A DNA stretch of 64,000 nucleotides from Vibrio comitans (GTDB taxonomy: Bacteria > Pseudomonadota > Gammaproteobacteria > Enterobacterales > Vibrionaceae): NCBI GenBank assembly GCA_024346835.1, contig AP024866.1:2852001-2916000 (forward strand), in the 5' to 3' direction. Positions 1 through 9,487 of the stretch are shown here, one piece after another (position 1 is the stretch's first letter; every line of letters begins with the position of its first letter). The translations under genes and the position numbers were made by a program. The notes beneath the pieces were generated by a model, which saw only the letters and a list, made by a program, of their open reading frames with translations, made no database searches and was not told the origin of the DNA.

Positions 1-528
1 AATACGGTTGATATCCTGACGGCGACTTATCGCAATAGCCACGTTTTGCTTAATAAGTTCATGGGTATGAGTATTGATACGAATGCTCTCATCCATATCG
101 GGAATCTTCCATGCCCCTTTTCCATGGTAGGCATAATAAACCACCCCTGACACCGGCGCATATACCACGCCCATAACCGGCTTATTATGCTCAACAAGCG
201 CAATGATAGTAGCAAAATCACCACTTCGAGCGATAAACTCTTGGGTGCCATCAAGAGGGTCCACCAGCCAGTATCGCTCCCACTGCTCACGCTCAGCAAG
301 ACTGATGTCCGCATCTTCTTCAGATAATACCGGAATGTCCGGAGTTAACTCAGGCAAACGCTCCATAATCAATTTATGTGCAGCCAAATCTGCACTGGTG
401 ACTGGAGTGTCATCTGACTTGGTAAATTCTTCGTAGTTTCGTTTTTGGTAGATATCTAGAATTAGCTGACCAGCAGAGCGCGCAATCTCTATAACGTTAG
501 GTAGTAAATGGGAAAGATCTTGTCTCAT
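1..528 (-). CDS. cysQ: 3'(2'),5'-bisphosphate nucleotidase CysQ (partial, C-terminus outside window)
   Basis: The first 176 codons of a leftward gene are present; the frame is open to the left edge of the window. CysQ hydrolyses 3'-phosphoadenosine 5'-phosphate to AMP and inorganic phosphate, clearing the by-product of sulfate assimilation. It belongs to the Mg-dependent, lithium-sensitive phosphatase (inositol monophosphatase) superfamily. The metal-binding signature WLVDPLDGT is visible around residues 87-95, with the upstream acidic pair in LSEEDAD near residue 70. The ATG shares one base with the nudE stop codon (TAATG), so the two genes are translationally coupled. Family assignment is firm; only the C-terminal part is unseen. 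Confidence 0.93.
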   Translation of the reverse strand, partial: MRQDLSHLLPNVIEIARSAGQLILDIYQKRNYEEFTKSDDTPVTSADLAAHKLIMERLPELTPDIPVLSEEDADISLAEREQWERYWLVDPLDGTQEFIARSGDFATIIALVEHNKPVMGVVYAPVSGVVYYAYHGKGAWKIPDMDESIRINTHTHELIKQNVAIAISRRQDINRI

Positions 529-1091
529 TATTGTTCACCCTTTTTCTGAGAGAAGTAGCGCTGTGCCAGCATTAAGGCACTGATACTGCGAGCCTCACAA
601 AAATCCATATGCGTTAACAGTTCATCTGCTTGAGCAAGAGGCCAACGAACCAAAGTAAGAGGCTCGGGTTCATCACCTACCAAGGTTTCAGGGTAAAGGT
701 CTTCGGCAACAAACAAGGTCATCTTGCTGGAAAAGTATGAAGGAGCAAGAACAACTTGCTTTAGAGGGACAAAAAGATTGGCGCCAAAGCCAATCTCTTC
801 TTTTAGCTCACGATTGGCAGCCTCAACAGGACTTTCGCCCGCATCAATCAGGCCTTTGGGAAATCCAAGCTCGTAACTTTCAGTACCGGCAGCGTACTCT
901 CTCACCAGTAGAAGATCTCCCTCTGCAGTGAGTGGAACCACCATAACAGCATCGCGACCACTTGGGCGCATTCGCTCATAGGTTCGACGTTCCCCATTAG
1001 AAAACTCTAAATCCAAAGCCTCGATACTAAACAAGCGCGAACGCGCAACCTCGGTTTTGTTTAAAATCTTTGGCTTTTTCTCGCCTGCCAT
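528..1091 (-). CDS. nudE: ADP compounds hydrolase NudE (Nudix family)
   Basis: This is a 187-residue Nudix hydrolase, matching E. coli NudE in length and in long stretches such as RMRPSGRDAVM and ESYELGF. NudE cleaves ADP-ribose, Ap3A and NADH to AMP plus a phosphorylated partner. The Nudix box runs from about residue 80 to 102 (GLIDAGES...RELKEEIGF), with the REhhEE glutamates intact. The frame extends upstream to a TTG at 1109, but I chose the ATG at 1091: an AGAGG lies nine bases before it, and the protein then starts like E. coli NudE. The gene lies 3' of the gsp genes and overlaps the cysQ start by one base, a usual Vibrio arrangement. Confidence 0.94.
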   Translation of the reverse strand: MAGEKKPKILNKTEVARSRLFSIEALDLEFSNGERRTYERMRPSGRDAVMVVPLTAEGDLLLVREYAAGTESYELGFPKGLIDAGESPVEAANRELKEEIGFGANLFVPLKQVVLAPSYFSSKMTLFVAEDLYPETLVGDEPEPLTLVRWPLAQADELLTHMDFCEARSISALMLAQRYFSQKKGEQ

Positions 1092-1192
1092 CCTAGTTAG
1101 CCTCTTCAATCATTCATTTGTATAAGCCTCAACCACTATATGGAAAAAAGCCCTCAATGAAAACTGCTAAACATTGCTAGATGATAAGTTGT

Positions 1193-1966
1193 TTAAAGCT
1201 TCCCGGAGTAGACAAAGGGGTACTGCCCTTGTCCATTGGGCTCACCTAACCATTTTAATTGCTCACCCAGTCTTTGTGGGAACTCAGCACCGGGCTTGAA
1301 CCATGCATCCAAATCGTAGGTCATATTTGGCTGTAAAGAAGCGGTAAATGCTCCTGAAACCTGAGCCGTATCTTGATTGCCCGTCGCCGCAAGCTGACTG
1401 TCGGTACAACTAATATCAGAAATAATAGTCCCTAGATCTAAATTACCCAATGGTGATGAGACCACACTCTGATTCCACACTAGACTTGCATCACCCGTTT
1501 CACACCATGGTGAGGCATATTTGTAGTCTTTAACGATGAGTTCAAATTGCCCATCTGCGCTAACAGGAGCAGGAATGTTCACGTACTTCAAAGCTTGCTG
1601 TGCAGGGATAGAGGCCATCAAGTTATTGGCGTAAGGGCCACTAAAACCATAACCTACCGTCCCTCGACCTGTTAAGCCCAACTCACTATTTCGACCAAAA
1701 CGGACATTAAGTTCAGCCTTTCCCTGAATCAATTTCCAAGCTTGCAGATCCCAGTTCACTTCACCGAAACCATACTGCTGCCAAGAGACGCTCTTTGCTC
1801 TTCCTTGCCACAAAGTACCACTGATACCTGAAATACTCAGGCCGTTAATACGAGGCAATTGCTCAATTGCAAACTTAGCTGGTAGGTGAACGATAACGCT
1901 GCACAAGAATACGGCTAATAGCAGAAAACCGTATGCAAAAATCTTCTTAAGACTGATACCAAACAT
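1193..1966 (-). CDS. gspN: Type II secretion system protein N (GspN/EpsN)
   Basis: This 257-residue protein is the last gene of the type II secretion operon. It has one N-terminal membrane segment (about residues 9-30) and a beta-rich periplasmic domain with repeated short strands typical of GspN, which is related to AsmA-like proteins. GspN is not present in every type II system and its exact role is unsettled; it is thought to be an accessory inner-membrane protein. Its ATG shares one base with the gspM stop codon, indicating coupled translation. The identification rests on position (after C-D-E-F-G-H-I-J-K-L-M) and on the overall protein plan. Confidence 0.9.
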   Translation of the reverse strand: MFGISLKKIFAYGFLLLAVFLCSVIVHLPAKFAIEQLPRINGLSISGISGTLWQGRAKSVSWQQYGFGEVNWDLQAWKLIQGKAELNVRFGRNSELGLTGRGTVGYGFSGPYANNLMASIPAQQALKYVNIPAPVSADGQFELIVKDYKYASPWCETGDASLVWNQSVVSSPLGNLDLGTIISDISCTDSQLAATGNQDTAQVSGAFTASLQPNMTYDLDAWFKPGAEFPQRLGEQLKWLGEPNGQGQYPFVYSGKL

Positions 1967-2466
1967 TAACTACCTGCTCTCTTAAACTGCAATCTCTTCA
2001 CCTCGACAATCCCGTTTTTCTCGGTTTCGTTGATATCAAAAAAGGCGACATCGACCCCTTTCTCTTGGCGTAAGTACATCAACCAATTCATCAGGCGATT
2101 AAACGCAACGGGCTGAACCCATACCTGAACCATGTCATCACGCGGTTGAAGGCGTATCAGCTCGATATTAAATCGCCCTGTTGAGGTCGATAATAATTGG
2201 TTTAACGGCTCATTGGATACAGTGGGAGCGCCACTGGTCTTGCGCAGTTCAGTAATCGCATTCGCTTCTTTTTGTACCCAGCCCAGCAGTTGAGTTTCAC
2301 TGATCAAGCGAGTTTGTGCCAATTCGTTCTTCTGTTTGAGTGGCGCAAAACCTCCCCAGTACAGCAAACCTGCAACGCCAAAACCGATAGCAATAATCAA
2401 CATACGCTGTTCACGAAGGCTGATACTGCTCCAATATCCTAGAATAGCTTGTTGTAACCCTCGCAT
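1966..2466 (-). CDS. gspM: Type II secretion system protein M (GspM/EpsM)
   Basis: This 166-residue bitopic inner-membrane protein has a short cytoplasmic start, a membrane segment at about residues 22-41 (rich in I, G, L), a coiled stretch and a small ferredoxin-like periplasmic domain. GspM binds GspL and forms part of the inner-membrane assembly platform that links the GspE ATPase to pseudopilus growth. It overlaps the gspL stop by one base and the gspN start by one base, so L-M-N are translationally coupled. The length fits the family (about 160-170 residues). Confidence 0.93.
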   Translation of the reverse strand: MRGLQQAILGYWSSISLREQRMLIIAIGFGVAGLLYWGGFAPLKQKNELAQTRLISETQLLGWVQKEANAITELRKTSGAPTVSNEPLNQLLSTSTGRFNIELIRLQPRDDMVQVWVQPVAFNRLMNWLMYLRQEKGVDVAFFDINETEKNGIVEVKRLQFKRAGS

Positions 2467-3710
2467 TACTTCACCTTCAATACATAACTACTGCTGACCA
2501 AGTCACCGTTTCGGTTGATCTGACCTTGGTCCACCACAAACTTCTCAGCAAAGGCAACTCTCAATTGCTCAAAGGTTTGGAAGTCACTCGCTTGAGCCTG
2601 AATTCGCAACTCTTCACGATCACCGTCGAACTTAATACTCTGTATTTTCACTTTATTGGAATCTTTGAGAGCCGCTTGCACCTCAAGTAGCCAACTAATC
2701 AGAGGGGCATCCACTGTGCCACCGCTCAATCGAGTTTTCTCATCACTCATTTGACGCTTAAGGTAGCTTACTGTTGGGATACGGCGCTTATCAGGAAAGA
2801 CTTCTCTAAAAATTCGTTCGCTCTCCGTTCTATATGCGGTTGCTTGAGTCTCTATTTGGCTAACTTGGGTGTAGGTATTGATACCAAAGACAACCAATAA
2901 CACCAAAGCAGCAATAGCTGGGGCCTGCCAAAGCTTAATGTTTTTAAGCCAAGATGATTGTCGCTTAAACTCACCCGATAATAAGTTAATGGTCGAAAGC
3001 TGAGCGTTCTTAGCCAATAGCGCCATAGGTAGCTCTGCAGGCAAGGCGTCAATCTTCGGGTTTTCAATGCTAGCTAATGACTCAGGGATTGAGCCAAAAC
3101 ATTGAATGTGGGCTGGTTCTTCAGAAACAGACTCTTCCTCTTCGTTCATCTCAACGGTGAAAGGAGGACGAGCTAATGCATACGGTACTAATGCCTCTGG
3201 TAGTGCGATGCCTTGATAATCGTTTTGACGAATCAAGCAGTAACCTTGCCAAGGAAGCATGGTGAAATTGCTACCATCCAAAGGCATAGATAAAACATCG
3301 GGTAAGACACGATGAAGCTCAATACCAGCCTCAGAAAAACGCTCAATGCATTGCTGAAGATAATCTTTATCTACCGCAGCTATCCATGCTTTATCGCCCG
3401 TTTGCTTGAGTATCGAGAAGTGCAATTCATCAATATCTTGAGCCAGCTCTTCTTCCAAAAGAAATGGCAACATCGTTGAAAACTGGCGTGACGCACCCGC
3501 AGGTACCCCAACCTCTCGTAACGCTACATCTTGGCCGTCCAGTAATAGGGCAACGCTTCGCTCAGCCGCATAGGAAGTTAGCTCTTCTAACTCCTCTAAG
3601 CTGCCTAATTCACCACTGGCAATGATCTCGTTCTCTGTCGACGACCAAACCAACCATGGGATTGTTTTTAAATTCTGCCTACTGAGCCGAACTGTCAGGA
3701 TTTCGCTCAC
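2466..3710 (-). CDS. gspL: Type II secretion system protein L (GspL/EpsL)
   Basis: This 414-residue protein has an actin-like cytoplasmic domain (about residues 1-240) that docks the GspE ATPase, one membrane segment near residues 262-280, and a ferredoxin-like periplasmic domain. The stretch KRIPTVSYLKRQMSDE is characteristic of Vibrio EpsL. I place the start at the GTG at 3710: it follows GGAGG with good spacing, and the product then begins MSEILTVRLS as in V. cholerae EpsL. An in-frame TTG at 3722 would merely translate the ribosome-binding site. The start lies 32 bases inside the end of gspK. Confidence 0.94.
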   Translation of the reverse strand: MSEILTVRLSRQNLKTIPWLVWSSTENEIIASGELGSLEELEELTSYAAERSVALLLDGQDVALREVGVPAGASRQFSTMLPFLLEEELAQDIDELHFSILKQTGDKAWIAAVDKDYLQQCIERFSEAGIELHRVLPDVLSMPLDGSNFTMLPWQGYCLIRQNDYQGIALPEALVPYALARPPFTVEMNEEEESVSEEPAHIQCFGSIPESLASIENPKIDALPAELPMALLAKNAQLSTINLLSGEFKRQSSWLKNIKLWQAPAIAALVLLVVFGINTYTQVSQIETQATAYRTESERIFREVFPDKRRIPTVSYLKRQMSDEKTRLSGGTVDAPLISWLLEVQAALKDSNKVKIQSIKFDGDREELRIQAQASDFQTFEQLRVAFAEKFVVDQGQINRNGDLVSSSYVLKVK

Positions 3711-4725
3711 TAATTCCTCCAAATCGTCGGCGTACTACTCGCGATTCGTCTTGATTTTCACTATAAAGCAGGCTCCTCAAGCGAACTCGGGCATCCTGCA
3801 CAAATACTTCTGCGTCTAGCTCAAAATAACGGCTATCTACAGATAGGTATTCCTTCGCCTTATTTTTTACTTCAGCACTGATACTGGCAATATTACCTTC
3901 AGCTAAGAAATCATCAGTGCTCTCCCATCCATCATATGGACGGTCTTCAATCACCTGTTTTGCCTGATCATCACTTAAAGCAGGCTCAAACAGTGCGACC
4001 AATAGCTTAGATTGCCATGGCCTAAGTGTATTTATATTGATACGCAAGTCATCGGTGGGAAGTGCGCATGCTAACCATGAGATGCGCCTCATTGATGGGC
4101 CATCCATCTGATAAACGCTGCGCAGCTCACTCAAATCGGCAATCAGACCATTAGCGGCCATATAAGAGGGGGACAATCCCTCATAAGTGGCATCTTCGAC
4201 ACCAGACTGAGTCACCACTCCGTCGTCTTTGTCTAGATATTCCCATGTGGAGTCCGCAACGACTTCAGCTTGATAACTGTCTAGTCCCACTTCTTCAAGC
4301 AAGGTTCGCCATACCTGTAGTAAGTATGGGCGAGAACTGGAGGTAGGGTCGATATTGACTGCGGCCAGTGAGTTGACGTTGAAACACGCCTGCATATCCC
4401 TAACCACACCCCTTGCCTCACCATAATCCAATGGATAGGATTGCTCCTCCAATGCCCATGGCTGACTTAGATTGACCGTATCACCGTCTTCTAAGCTTTC
4501 CTCGATACCGTATTTGGCCAGTGCCTCAACACCGATGGCGTACCAATAGGCTTGCTGGTTATTGACCTGACTGCTTGCTCTATCCACCCCCAGAACCAAT
4601 CGCTCTGACATGGTGGCCGCAATGGCTGTCATGATAGCCAGCAGAAGCAATACCACGAGCAAGGCAACACCTTGCTGTTTACTTTGTCCTTTGATTCGCT
4701 GCAAATTACTGTGACGTATCTTCAT
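3679..4725 (-). CDS. gspK: Type II secretion minor pseudopilin K (GspK/EpsK)
   Basis: This 348-residue minor pseudopilin has a short basic leader followed by a long hydrophobic helix (QQGVALLVVLLLLAIMTAI) cut by the prepilin peptidase after the glycine. Unlike other pseudopilins it has a large inserted alpha-helical domain; the segment around LRININTLRPWQ and the DDFLAEGN region fit this helix-hairpin-helix-like part. GspK caps the pseudopilus tip with GspI and GspJ. The normal Glu at position +5 of the mature helix is not evident here, as is usual for GspK. It overlaps gspJ by 20 bases and gspL by 32. Confidence 0.94.
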   Translation of the reverse strand: MKIRHSNLQRIKGQSKQQGVALLVVLLLLAIMTAIAATMSERLVLGVDRASSQVNNQQAYWYAIGVEALAKYGIEESLEDGDTVNLSQPWALEEQSYPLDYGEARGVVRDMQACFNVNSLAAVNIDPTSSSRPYLLQVWRTLLEEVGLDSYQAEVVADSTWEYLDKDDGVVTQSGVEDATYEGLSPSYMAANGLIADLSELRSVYQMDGPSMRRISWLACALPTDDLRININTLRPWQSKLLVALFEPALSDDQAKQVIEDRPYDGWESTDDFLAEGNIASISAEVKNKAKEYLSVDSRYFELDAEVFVQDARVRLRSLLYSENQDESRVVRRRFGGISERNPDSSAQ

Positions 4726-5347
4726 TGATCCTCTCTAGCTGACCGTCAGCAGTTAGGTAGATACGCTCAAGCTTGCCATAGTCTTCGAGGGTTAAATGCA
4801 CGGCAACTGCCTTTGGCAACGCGCCTCCATCTTCCCATTCTTCTAGCCAACTCTCACCGTTGTAAAAGCGAATATCAAACTCCTCGACCTTATCAAGAAG
4901 CGGAGTCACTATGCCTTGCTGTCCAACTGGAGTGTCTGGGTATCGCCACCAAACTCGCTCAAGTTTGTTGTCTCGAACTCGGTAGCCTACCTTAGTGACT
5001 TCTCCACGAGGAAACTGCTGCTGTGGATTAATCCAACCTAAACGAGTAAACAGCACGCCCTTTTCATCGGAATCAAGCAGGTTATCTTGCCAATAAATAA
5101 GAGCTTCACCGGCTTCTTGTCCGTCATTGCGAAAGCGACGAATCGCTATCTGACGAAAGTCACTATCTAAATAAACGAGGGTTGCTTGCAACTGCTGCAA
5201 ACGACCTAATTTCTCTTGAGACTGCTGATTGCTCAGCTGAGTCTGAAAGACCACCTGATAGGCAGCGATACTGAGGCTAGCAAATACGGCAATCGCCACC
5301 AGCACCTCAATCAGGGTAAAACCCTTTGTCTTTTTATAACGGTACAT
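4706..5347 (-). CDS. gspJ: Type II secretion minor pseudopilin J (GspJ/EpsJ)
   Basis: This 213-residue minor pseudopilin has a type IV-like prepilin leader (KKTKGFTLIEVLVAIAVFA) with the cleavage Gly, Phe+1 and Glu+5 all present, then a beta-rich periplasmic domain. GspJ forms the tip trimer with GspI and GspK. The ORF overlaps the end of gspI by 14 bases and the beginning of gspK by 20 bases, so I, J and K are probably made in a coupled fashion. Confidence 0.95.
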   Translation of the reverse strand: MYRYKKTKGFTLIEVLVAIAVFASLSIAAYQVVFQTQLSNQQSQEKLGRLQQLQATLVYLDSDFRQIAIRRFRNDGQEAGEALIYWQDNLLDSDEKGVLFTRLGWINPQQQFPRGEVTKVGYRVRDNKLERVWWRYPDTPVGQQGIVTPLLDKVEEFDIRFYNGESWLEEWEDGGALPKAVAVHLTLEDYGKLERIYLTADGQLERINEDTSQ

Positions 5348-5690
5348 AACTTCTTACCGTTACTAAGGGGCTATCCATTTTTTCATCTAGAGCCACACTG
5401 ACATCAACAGCTCGCAAATAGTCAGCACCGGTTGAGATGGGTGTAATAGACCAATACCAGGTATAACCTGCCAACTCAGAAGTGCCTTTACGTGCTGTTT
5501 TTGGCGGCTCAGCTAGCATCATCAACGCCATTTGATTGTCCACTACCATGCCAGCAAAGGTCTTTTGCTCAAGGTAGCCGATACTATTAATATGCTGAGT
5601 AACCGCCCTAACCACGCCGATAGAAGCCGTTGCAAAGATAGCTAAAGCGATCAAAACCTCGAGCAAAGTCATGCCTCTAGAGGACTTCAT
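5334..5690 (-). CDS. gspI: Type II secretion minor pseudopilin I (GspI/EpsI)
   Basis: This minor pseudopilin of about 118 residues has the prepilin signature RGMTLLEVLIALAIFA (Gly-1, Met+1, Glu+5). GspI nucleates the tip complex with GspJ and GspK. The frame opens with a GTG at 5705, but GAGGAG lies just after that codon, so translation more likely starts at one of two adjacent ATGs (5693 or 5690). I chose 5690 because it has a seven-base spacing. The start overlaps the end of gspH by 14 bases. Confidence 0.93.
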   Translation of the reverse strand: MKSSRGMTLLEVLIALAIFATASIGVVRAVTQHINSIGYLEQKTFAGMVVDNQMALMMLAEPPKTARKGTSELAGYTWYWSITPISTGADYLRAVDVSVALDEKMDSPLVTVRSYVPL

Positions 5691-6276
5691 CATCAAACTC
5701 CTCACCCGGTTTCAACAATAAAAAGCTGCCGTTTTCTAGCGCCATCACTCGCCAATTTTGATCGCCTTGAGCTTCTGAACTCGGATGGATATAGACCTCA
5801 AATGGAGTCAACTCACCGCTAGACAAAATAAAGACTTGAGGGGGTGCCTCTTTGTCTTTGTTTTCTTCCTCGGCGAACATATCCTCATCAAACAGTGAGC
5901 CTTCTTCAAACAAGCTATCCTTCTTGCCCCATACACCATCGCCCAATTCCCAGGCGAGTGTTAGGCCATCTTCAAGCTCGGTATCAGCAGGGATTCTGCG
6001 ATGTTCTAATGCCTGCCAACCCTCTCGGGTGAGCTGCAAAAGTCGATACTTCTTACCAGAGGGATCAAAGCGAATACCAAGATCCCAACCGTTCAGTATT
6101 GCATCTTGATGCAATAGGTTGAGACGTTGATAAAGCTGTTGTGCGCGAGTCTCTGCAGCATCTGAACTGCTAGTGGGCAAATTAACCACTACCGCTACGG
6201 CGCTGACCGACACCAAGACCATGACCAGCATGATCTCTAGGAGGGTAAAGCCGCGCTGTCGTTTATCACGTCTCAC
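5677..6276 (-). CDS. gspH: Type II secretion minor pseudopilin H (GspH/EpsH)
   Basis: This 199-residue minor pseudopilin has leader and helix RQRGFTLLEIMLVMVLVSVS (Gly-1, Phe+1, Glu+5). GspH links the tip complex to the GspG shaft. A glutamate- and aspartate-rich insertion (around residues 118-142) in the middle of the globular domain resembles the long acidic loop of vibrio EpsH. The start is GTG with no convincing ribosome-binding site. The gspG stop is only 12 bases upstream, so it probably depends on coupling. Confidence 0.93.
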   Translation of the reverse strand: MRRDKRQRGFTLLEIMLVMVLVSVSAVAVVVNLPTSSSDAAETRAQQLYQRLNLLHQDAILNGWDLGIRFDPSGKKYRLLQLTREGWQALEHRRIPADTELEDGLTLAWELGDGVWGKKDSLFEEGSLFDEDMFAEEENKDKEAPPQVFILSSGELTPFEVYIHPSSEAQGDQNWRVMALENGSFLLLKPGEEFDDEVL

Positions 6277-6288
6277 TATTAATACGTA

Positions 6289-6732
6289 TTATTGGAAATC
6301 TTGTAGATTCCAGTTGCCGATATCAGCGGCTGGACCTTCGCCACCCTCTTGACCATCAGCGCCTAGAGTAAAGATATCAATGTTGCCGTTATCACCAGGG
6401 CTCAGGTATTGGTACTCATTACCCCATGGATCAGATGGAAGACGACGAATGTAGCCATCATTACGGTAGTTACGTGGCTCAGGAGAACCTGTTGGACGGC
6501 TCACCAATGCATCCAAACCTTGGTCTGTAGTTGGATAAACACTGTTGTCTAGCTTGTACATATCAAGTGCATTTTCCAATGCCACGATATCGGTAATCGC
6601 TTTCTGTTGGTCAGCCTTCTCTTTGTTACCCAAAAGGTTAGGCACAACAAAGCTTGCCAAGATACCTAGGATAACGACAACAACCATAACCTCTAGCAAG
6701 GTAAAGCCTTGTTGTTTCTTATTATATTTCAT
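6289..6732 (-). CDS. gspG: Type II secretion major pseudopilin G (GspG/EpsG)
   Basis: This is the major pseudopilin, 147 residues, and the building unit of the pseudopilus piston. The prepilin site is KKQQGFTLLEVMVVVVILGI with Gly-1, Phe+1 and Glu+5. The calcium-loop region at the C-terminus (SPGDNGNIDIFTLGADGQEGGEG) and the YPTTDQGLDAL segment are hallmark features. I chose the ATG at 6732, which has GGAG seven bases before it. The frame remains open to 6762, but those ten extra residues precede the ribosome-binding site and are not found in family leaders. Confidence 0.96.
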   Translation of the reverse strand: MKYNKKQQGFTLLEVMVVVVILGILASFVVPNLLGNKEKADQQKAITDIVALENALDMYKLDNSVYPTTDQGLDALVSRPTGSPEPRNYRNDGYIRRLPSDPWGNEYQYLSPGDNGNIDIFTLGADGQEGGEGPAADIGNWNLQDFQ

Positions 6733-6761
6733 TTTTTTCTCCATACACTCGGGCAGAAACA

Positions 6762-7979
6762 TTAGGCGCCCGAAACCAAATTATTCAACTCAAGTAGCGG
6801 CATCATAGTCGCTACCACAATAAACAATACAATCCCTGCCATAAATACGATCAGTAATGGCTCAAAGATACCCAAAGCAAGGTTCACTTGCGATTCAAAG
6901 TCTTGGTCTTGGTTATCCGCTGCACGAGTCAGCATTTGCTCCAACTCACCAGACTGTTCACCACTGGCAATCATGTGCAGCATCATCGGCGGAAAGAGCT
7001 TACTTTGTTGCAGGGAATGTCGAAGGCTTGCACCTTCGCGCACCTTATCAGACGCTTCATATACCTGCTTCTTAAAGAATTTATTACCCATTACCTCGGC
7101 TGCAACTCGCATACCATCCAGCAATGGAATCGCACTAGCGGAACAAATCGCAAGAGTACGCGCAAAGCGAGAGGTGTTAAGCCCTCTAGCTACTCGGCCA
7201 ATAACTGGCACTCTAAGCACCTTATGATCCCAACTTAACCTAAGCGCTGGTTTTCTTAATAAAATCTTAGTGCCCACAATTAGAGCTAAAATGCTGACAA
7301 CCAGCAACACGCCATAGTCTTGAACAAAGTCACTGGCGTTGATCAAAATTTGAGTGGAGGTAGGCAGTTCTTGCCCCATCTGGATAAATTGGTCAACGAT
7401 CTTAGGGACTACTGTCGCCAATAAGAAACCGATAACACCTACCGCAATTAGGGTAAGCATAATTGGATAAATCATGGCTTGTTGTAGCTTAGAGCGAAGC
7501 TGTTGACGTTTTTCTGCATAGTCCGCCAGACGTTCTAGTACCGCATCTAAGTGACCCGATTTTTCACCGGCGGCCACCATGGCGCAAAAAAGATCATCAA
7601 AGATGGCTGGATACTCGCGCATGCTATCCGCGAGGGTATAGCCTTCAACAACCTTTGAGCGAACACTTACCAACATACTGCGGATACGCGCTTTCTCTGA
7701 TTGCTCAGCGACGGCTCTTAGACACTCTTCAAGTGGCATTCCTGCTTGTACTAAGGTAGACAATTGACGAGTTAACAAAGCAAGTTCAGGGGTACTAATT
7801 CCGCGCTGAAAGCCTTTAGACTTAGCCGCTTCTTGCTTGGCTTTAGTTTCGGTTATTTCAACCGGCATCAGGCCCTGTTCTTTTAGACGGTGCCTTACCT
7901 GACGGGCATTATCACCTTCAATAACACCCTTTTTCTGGCGTCCTTTGACATCCAGTGCCTTGTATTCAAATGCCGCCAT
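6762..7979 (-). CDS. gspF: Type II secretion inner-membrane platform protein F (GspF/EpsF)
   Basis: This 405-residue polytopic platform protein has two homologous GspF domains (about residues 70-195 and 270-395), each with conserved membrane helices, giving three membrane spans. Motifs such as FCAMVAAGEKSGHL in the first repeat and MIASGEQSGELEQML in the second mark the duplication. GspF couples the GspE ATPase to pseudopilin assembly. It overlaps the gspE stop by one base and is a full-length family member. Confidence 0.96.
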   Translation of the reverse strand: MAAFEYKALDVKGRQKKGVIEGDNARQVRHRLKEQGLMPVEITETKAKQEAAKSKGFQRGISTPELALLTRQLSTLVQAGMPLEECLRAVAEQSEKARIRSMLVSVRSKVVEGYTLADSMREYPAIFDDLFCAMVAAGEKSGHLDAVLERLADYAEKRQQLRSKLQQAMIYPIMLTLIAVGVIGFLLATVVPKIVDQFIQMGQELPTSTQILINASDFVQDYGVLLVVSILALIVGTKILLRKPALRLSWDHKVLRVPVIGRVARGLNTSRFARTLAICSASAIPLLDGMRVAAEVMGNKFFKKQVYEASDKVREGASLRHSLQQSKLFPPMMLHMIASGEQSGELEQMLTRAADNQDQDFESQVNLALGIFEPLLIVFMAGIVLFIVVATMMPLLELNNLVSGA

Positions 7980-9487
7980 TACTCTTCCCTAGTCACTCGC
8001 ATTACTTCTTCAAGGGTGGTCTTGCCGGCTCTCACCTTTTCTAGACCATCTTGACGGATGCTTGGGGTAGAAGCACGAATTGCCAGTTCTATCTCTTGTT
8101 CGCTCTGCTCGCCATGGATCAGCTCTTGCACTTTTTCATCGACAACGAGAAGCTCATGAATACCGGTTCGACCTTTATAACCCTTATGGTTACAGTGCTC
8201 ACAGCCATTAGGCCTATGCAGAACTAAGTCATCTTCAGGTTGCAGGTTAAACAACTTTTTCTGTTCAGAATCAGCTTGGAATGGTTGCTTACATTGTTGA
8301 CACAAAGTACGTACCAGACGCTGAGCTAAGATACCGAGCAATGATGATGAGATAAGAAAGGGTTCTATACCCATATCTCGCAATCGGGTAATCGTACCCA
8401 CTGCGGTATTGGTGTGTAGCGTGGACATAACCAAGTGACCAGTCAAAGACGCCTGTACTGCGATCTGTGCGGTCTCAAGGTCACGAATCTCACCAACCAT
8501 CACCACATCGGGGTCTTGACGCAAGATAGCTCTCAATCCGCGGGCAAAGGTCATATCAACCTTAGGATTTACCTGAGTCTGGCCGATACCGTCGATATCG
8601 AATTCGATTGGGTCCTCTACAGTCAGAATATTGCGCTCAGCACTATTCAATTCCTGCAAGCCTGCATACAAGGTGGTTGATTTACCAGAACCCGTAGGTC
8701 CGGTTACCAAGATAATACCGTGAGGTCGCTTGATAAGGGTTTGGAAATTAACGTGATTGTGCTGCGCCATACCTAAGCTATTTAGGTCTAGTTGCGTCGC
8801 ATTTTTATCGAGAAGACGCATCACCACTCGCTCGCCATGAGACGAAGGCATAGTAGACACACGCACATCTACCGCACGCCCACCAATCAGTAGCGAGATA
8901 CGACCATCTTGAGGTACACGCTTCTCGGCAATATCAAGCTTAGCCATAACCTTAACTCTAGACACCAATAATGGTGCTAGTTTACGGCTTGGCGCAAGGA
9001 CATCACGCAGTACACCATCCACACGGAAACGAATGGACAGTGACTTCTCGAAGGACTCGATATGAATATCTGAGGCTCCTTCTTTGATGGCCTCACCTAG
9101 CATGGCGTTGATCAGTTTAATGATCGGCGCATCATCTTCAGCTTCGAGCAAATCTTCATTTTGTGGCAGCTCTTCTGCCAACGAGAAGAAATCGTCGCTG
9201 TCTGCACCGATATCTTCCATTAACTGTCGCGCTTCAGATGAATCACGCTGATACGCATCAGAAAGCTTTGAGTCAAAACTCTTCTTGTCCAGCTCAACCA
9301 ACTGAATGGGTAACGACGAAACTCGAGTCACCTCTAGCAGGGTTGAGGTCTGCAGCGGTTCAATAAAAAACAGCTGGTTAGCGCTGGCATCCGCGTTAGG
9401 TTCAAGCACTACGTTAAAGCGCTTGGCAAAGCTAAATGGCAGACGAGTCATACTAGTCTCAAACCTTGAAAACGCACCACTCTCCAT
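7979..9487 (-). CDS. gspE: Type II secretion ATPase E (GspE/EpsE)
   Basis: This 502-residue secretion ATPase powers pseudopilus growth from the cytoplasmic face. The N1E/N2E region (about residues 1-230) binds GspL. The nucleotide-binding domain has Walker [12 protein letters not shown] at about 261-271, the Asp and His boxes, and Walker [10 protein letters not shown] near residue 335. A four-cysteine zinc finger (CQQC ... CEHC) is present near residues 395-430, as in V. cholerae EpsE, which has nearly the same length. The ATG overlaps the gspD stop by one base. Confidence 0.97.
   Translation of the reverse strand: MESGAFSRFETSMTRLPFSFAKRFNVVLEPNADASANQLFFIEPLQTSTLLEVTRVSSLPIQLVELDKKSFDSKLSDAYQRDSSEARQLMEDIGADSDDFFSLAEELPQNEDLLEAEDDAPIIKLINAMLGEAIKEGASDIHIESFEKSLSIRFRVDGVLRDVLAPSRKLAPLLVSRVKVMAKLDIAEKRVPQDGRISLLIGGRAVDVRVSTMPSSHGERVVMRLLDKNATQLDLNSLGMAQHNHVNFQTLIKRPHGIILVTGPTGSGKSTTLYAGLQELNSAERNILTVEDPIEFDIDGIGQTQVNPKVDMTFARGLRAILRQDPDVVMVGEIRDLETAQIAVQASLTGHLVMSTLHTNTAVGTITRLRDMGIEPFLISSSLLGILAQRLVRTLCQQCKQPFQADSEQKKLFNLQPEDDLVLHRPNGCEHCNHKGYKGRTGIHELLVVDEKVQELIHGEQSEQEIELAIRASTPSIRQDGLEKVRAGKTTLEEVMRVTREE

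Noticed and set aside
3711..3722. TTG start for gspL at 3722
   Set aside because: The TTG and the following codons are the ribosome-binding site GGAGG of the GTG start at 3710.
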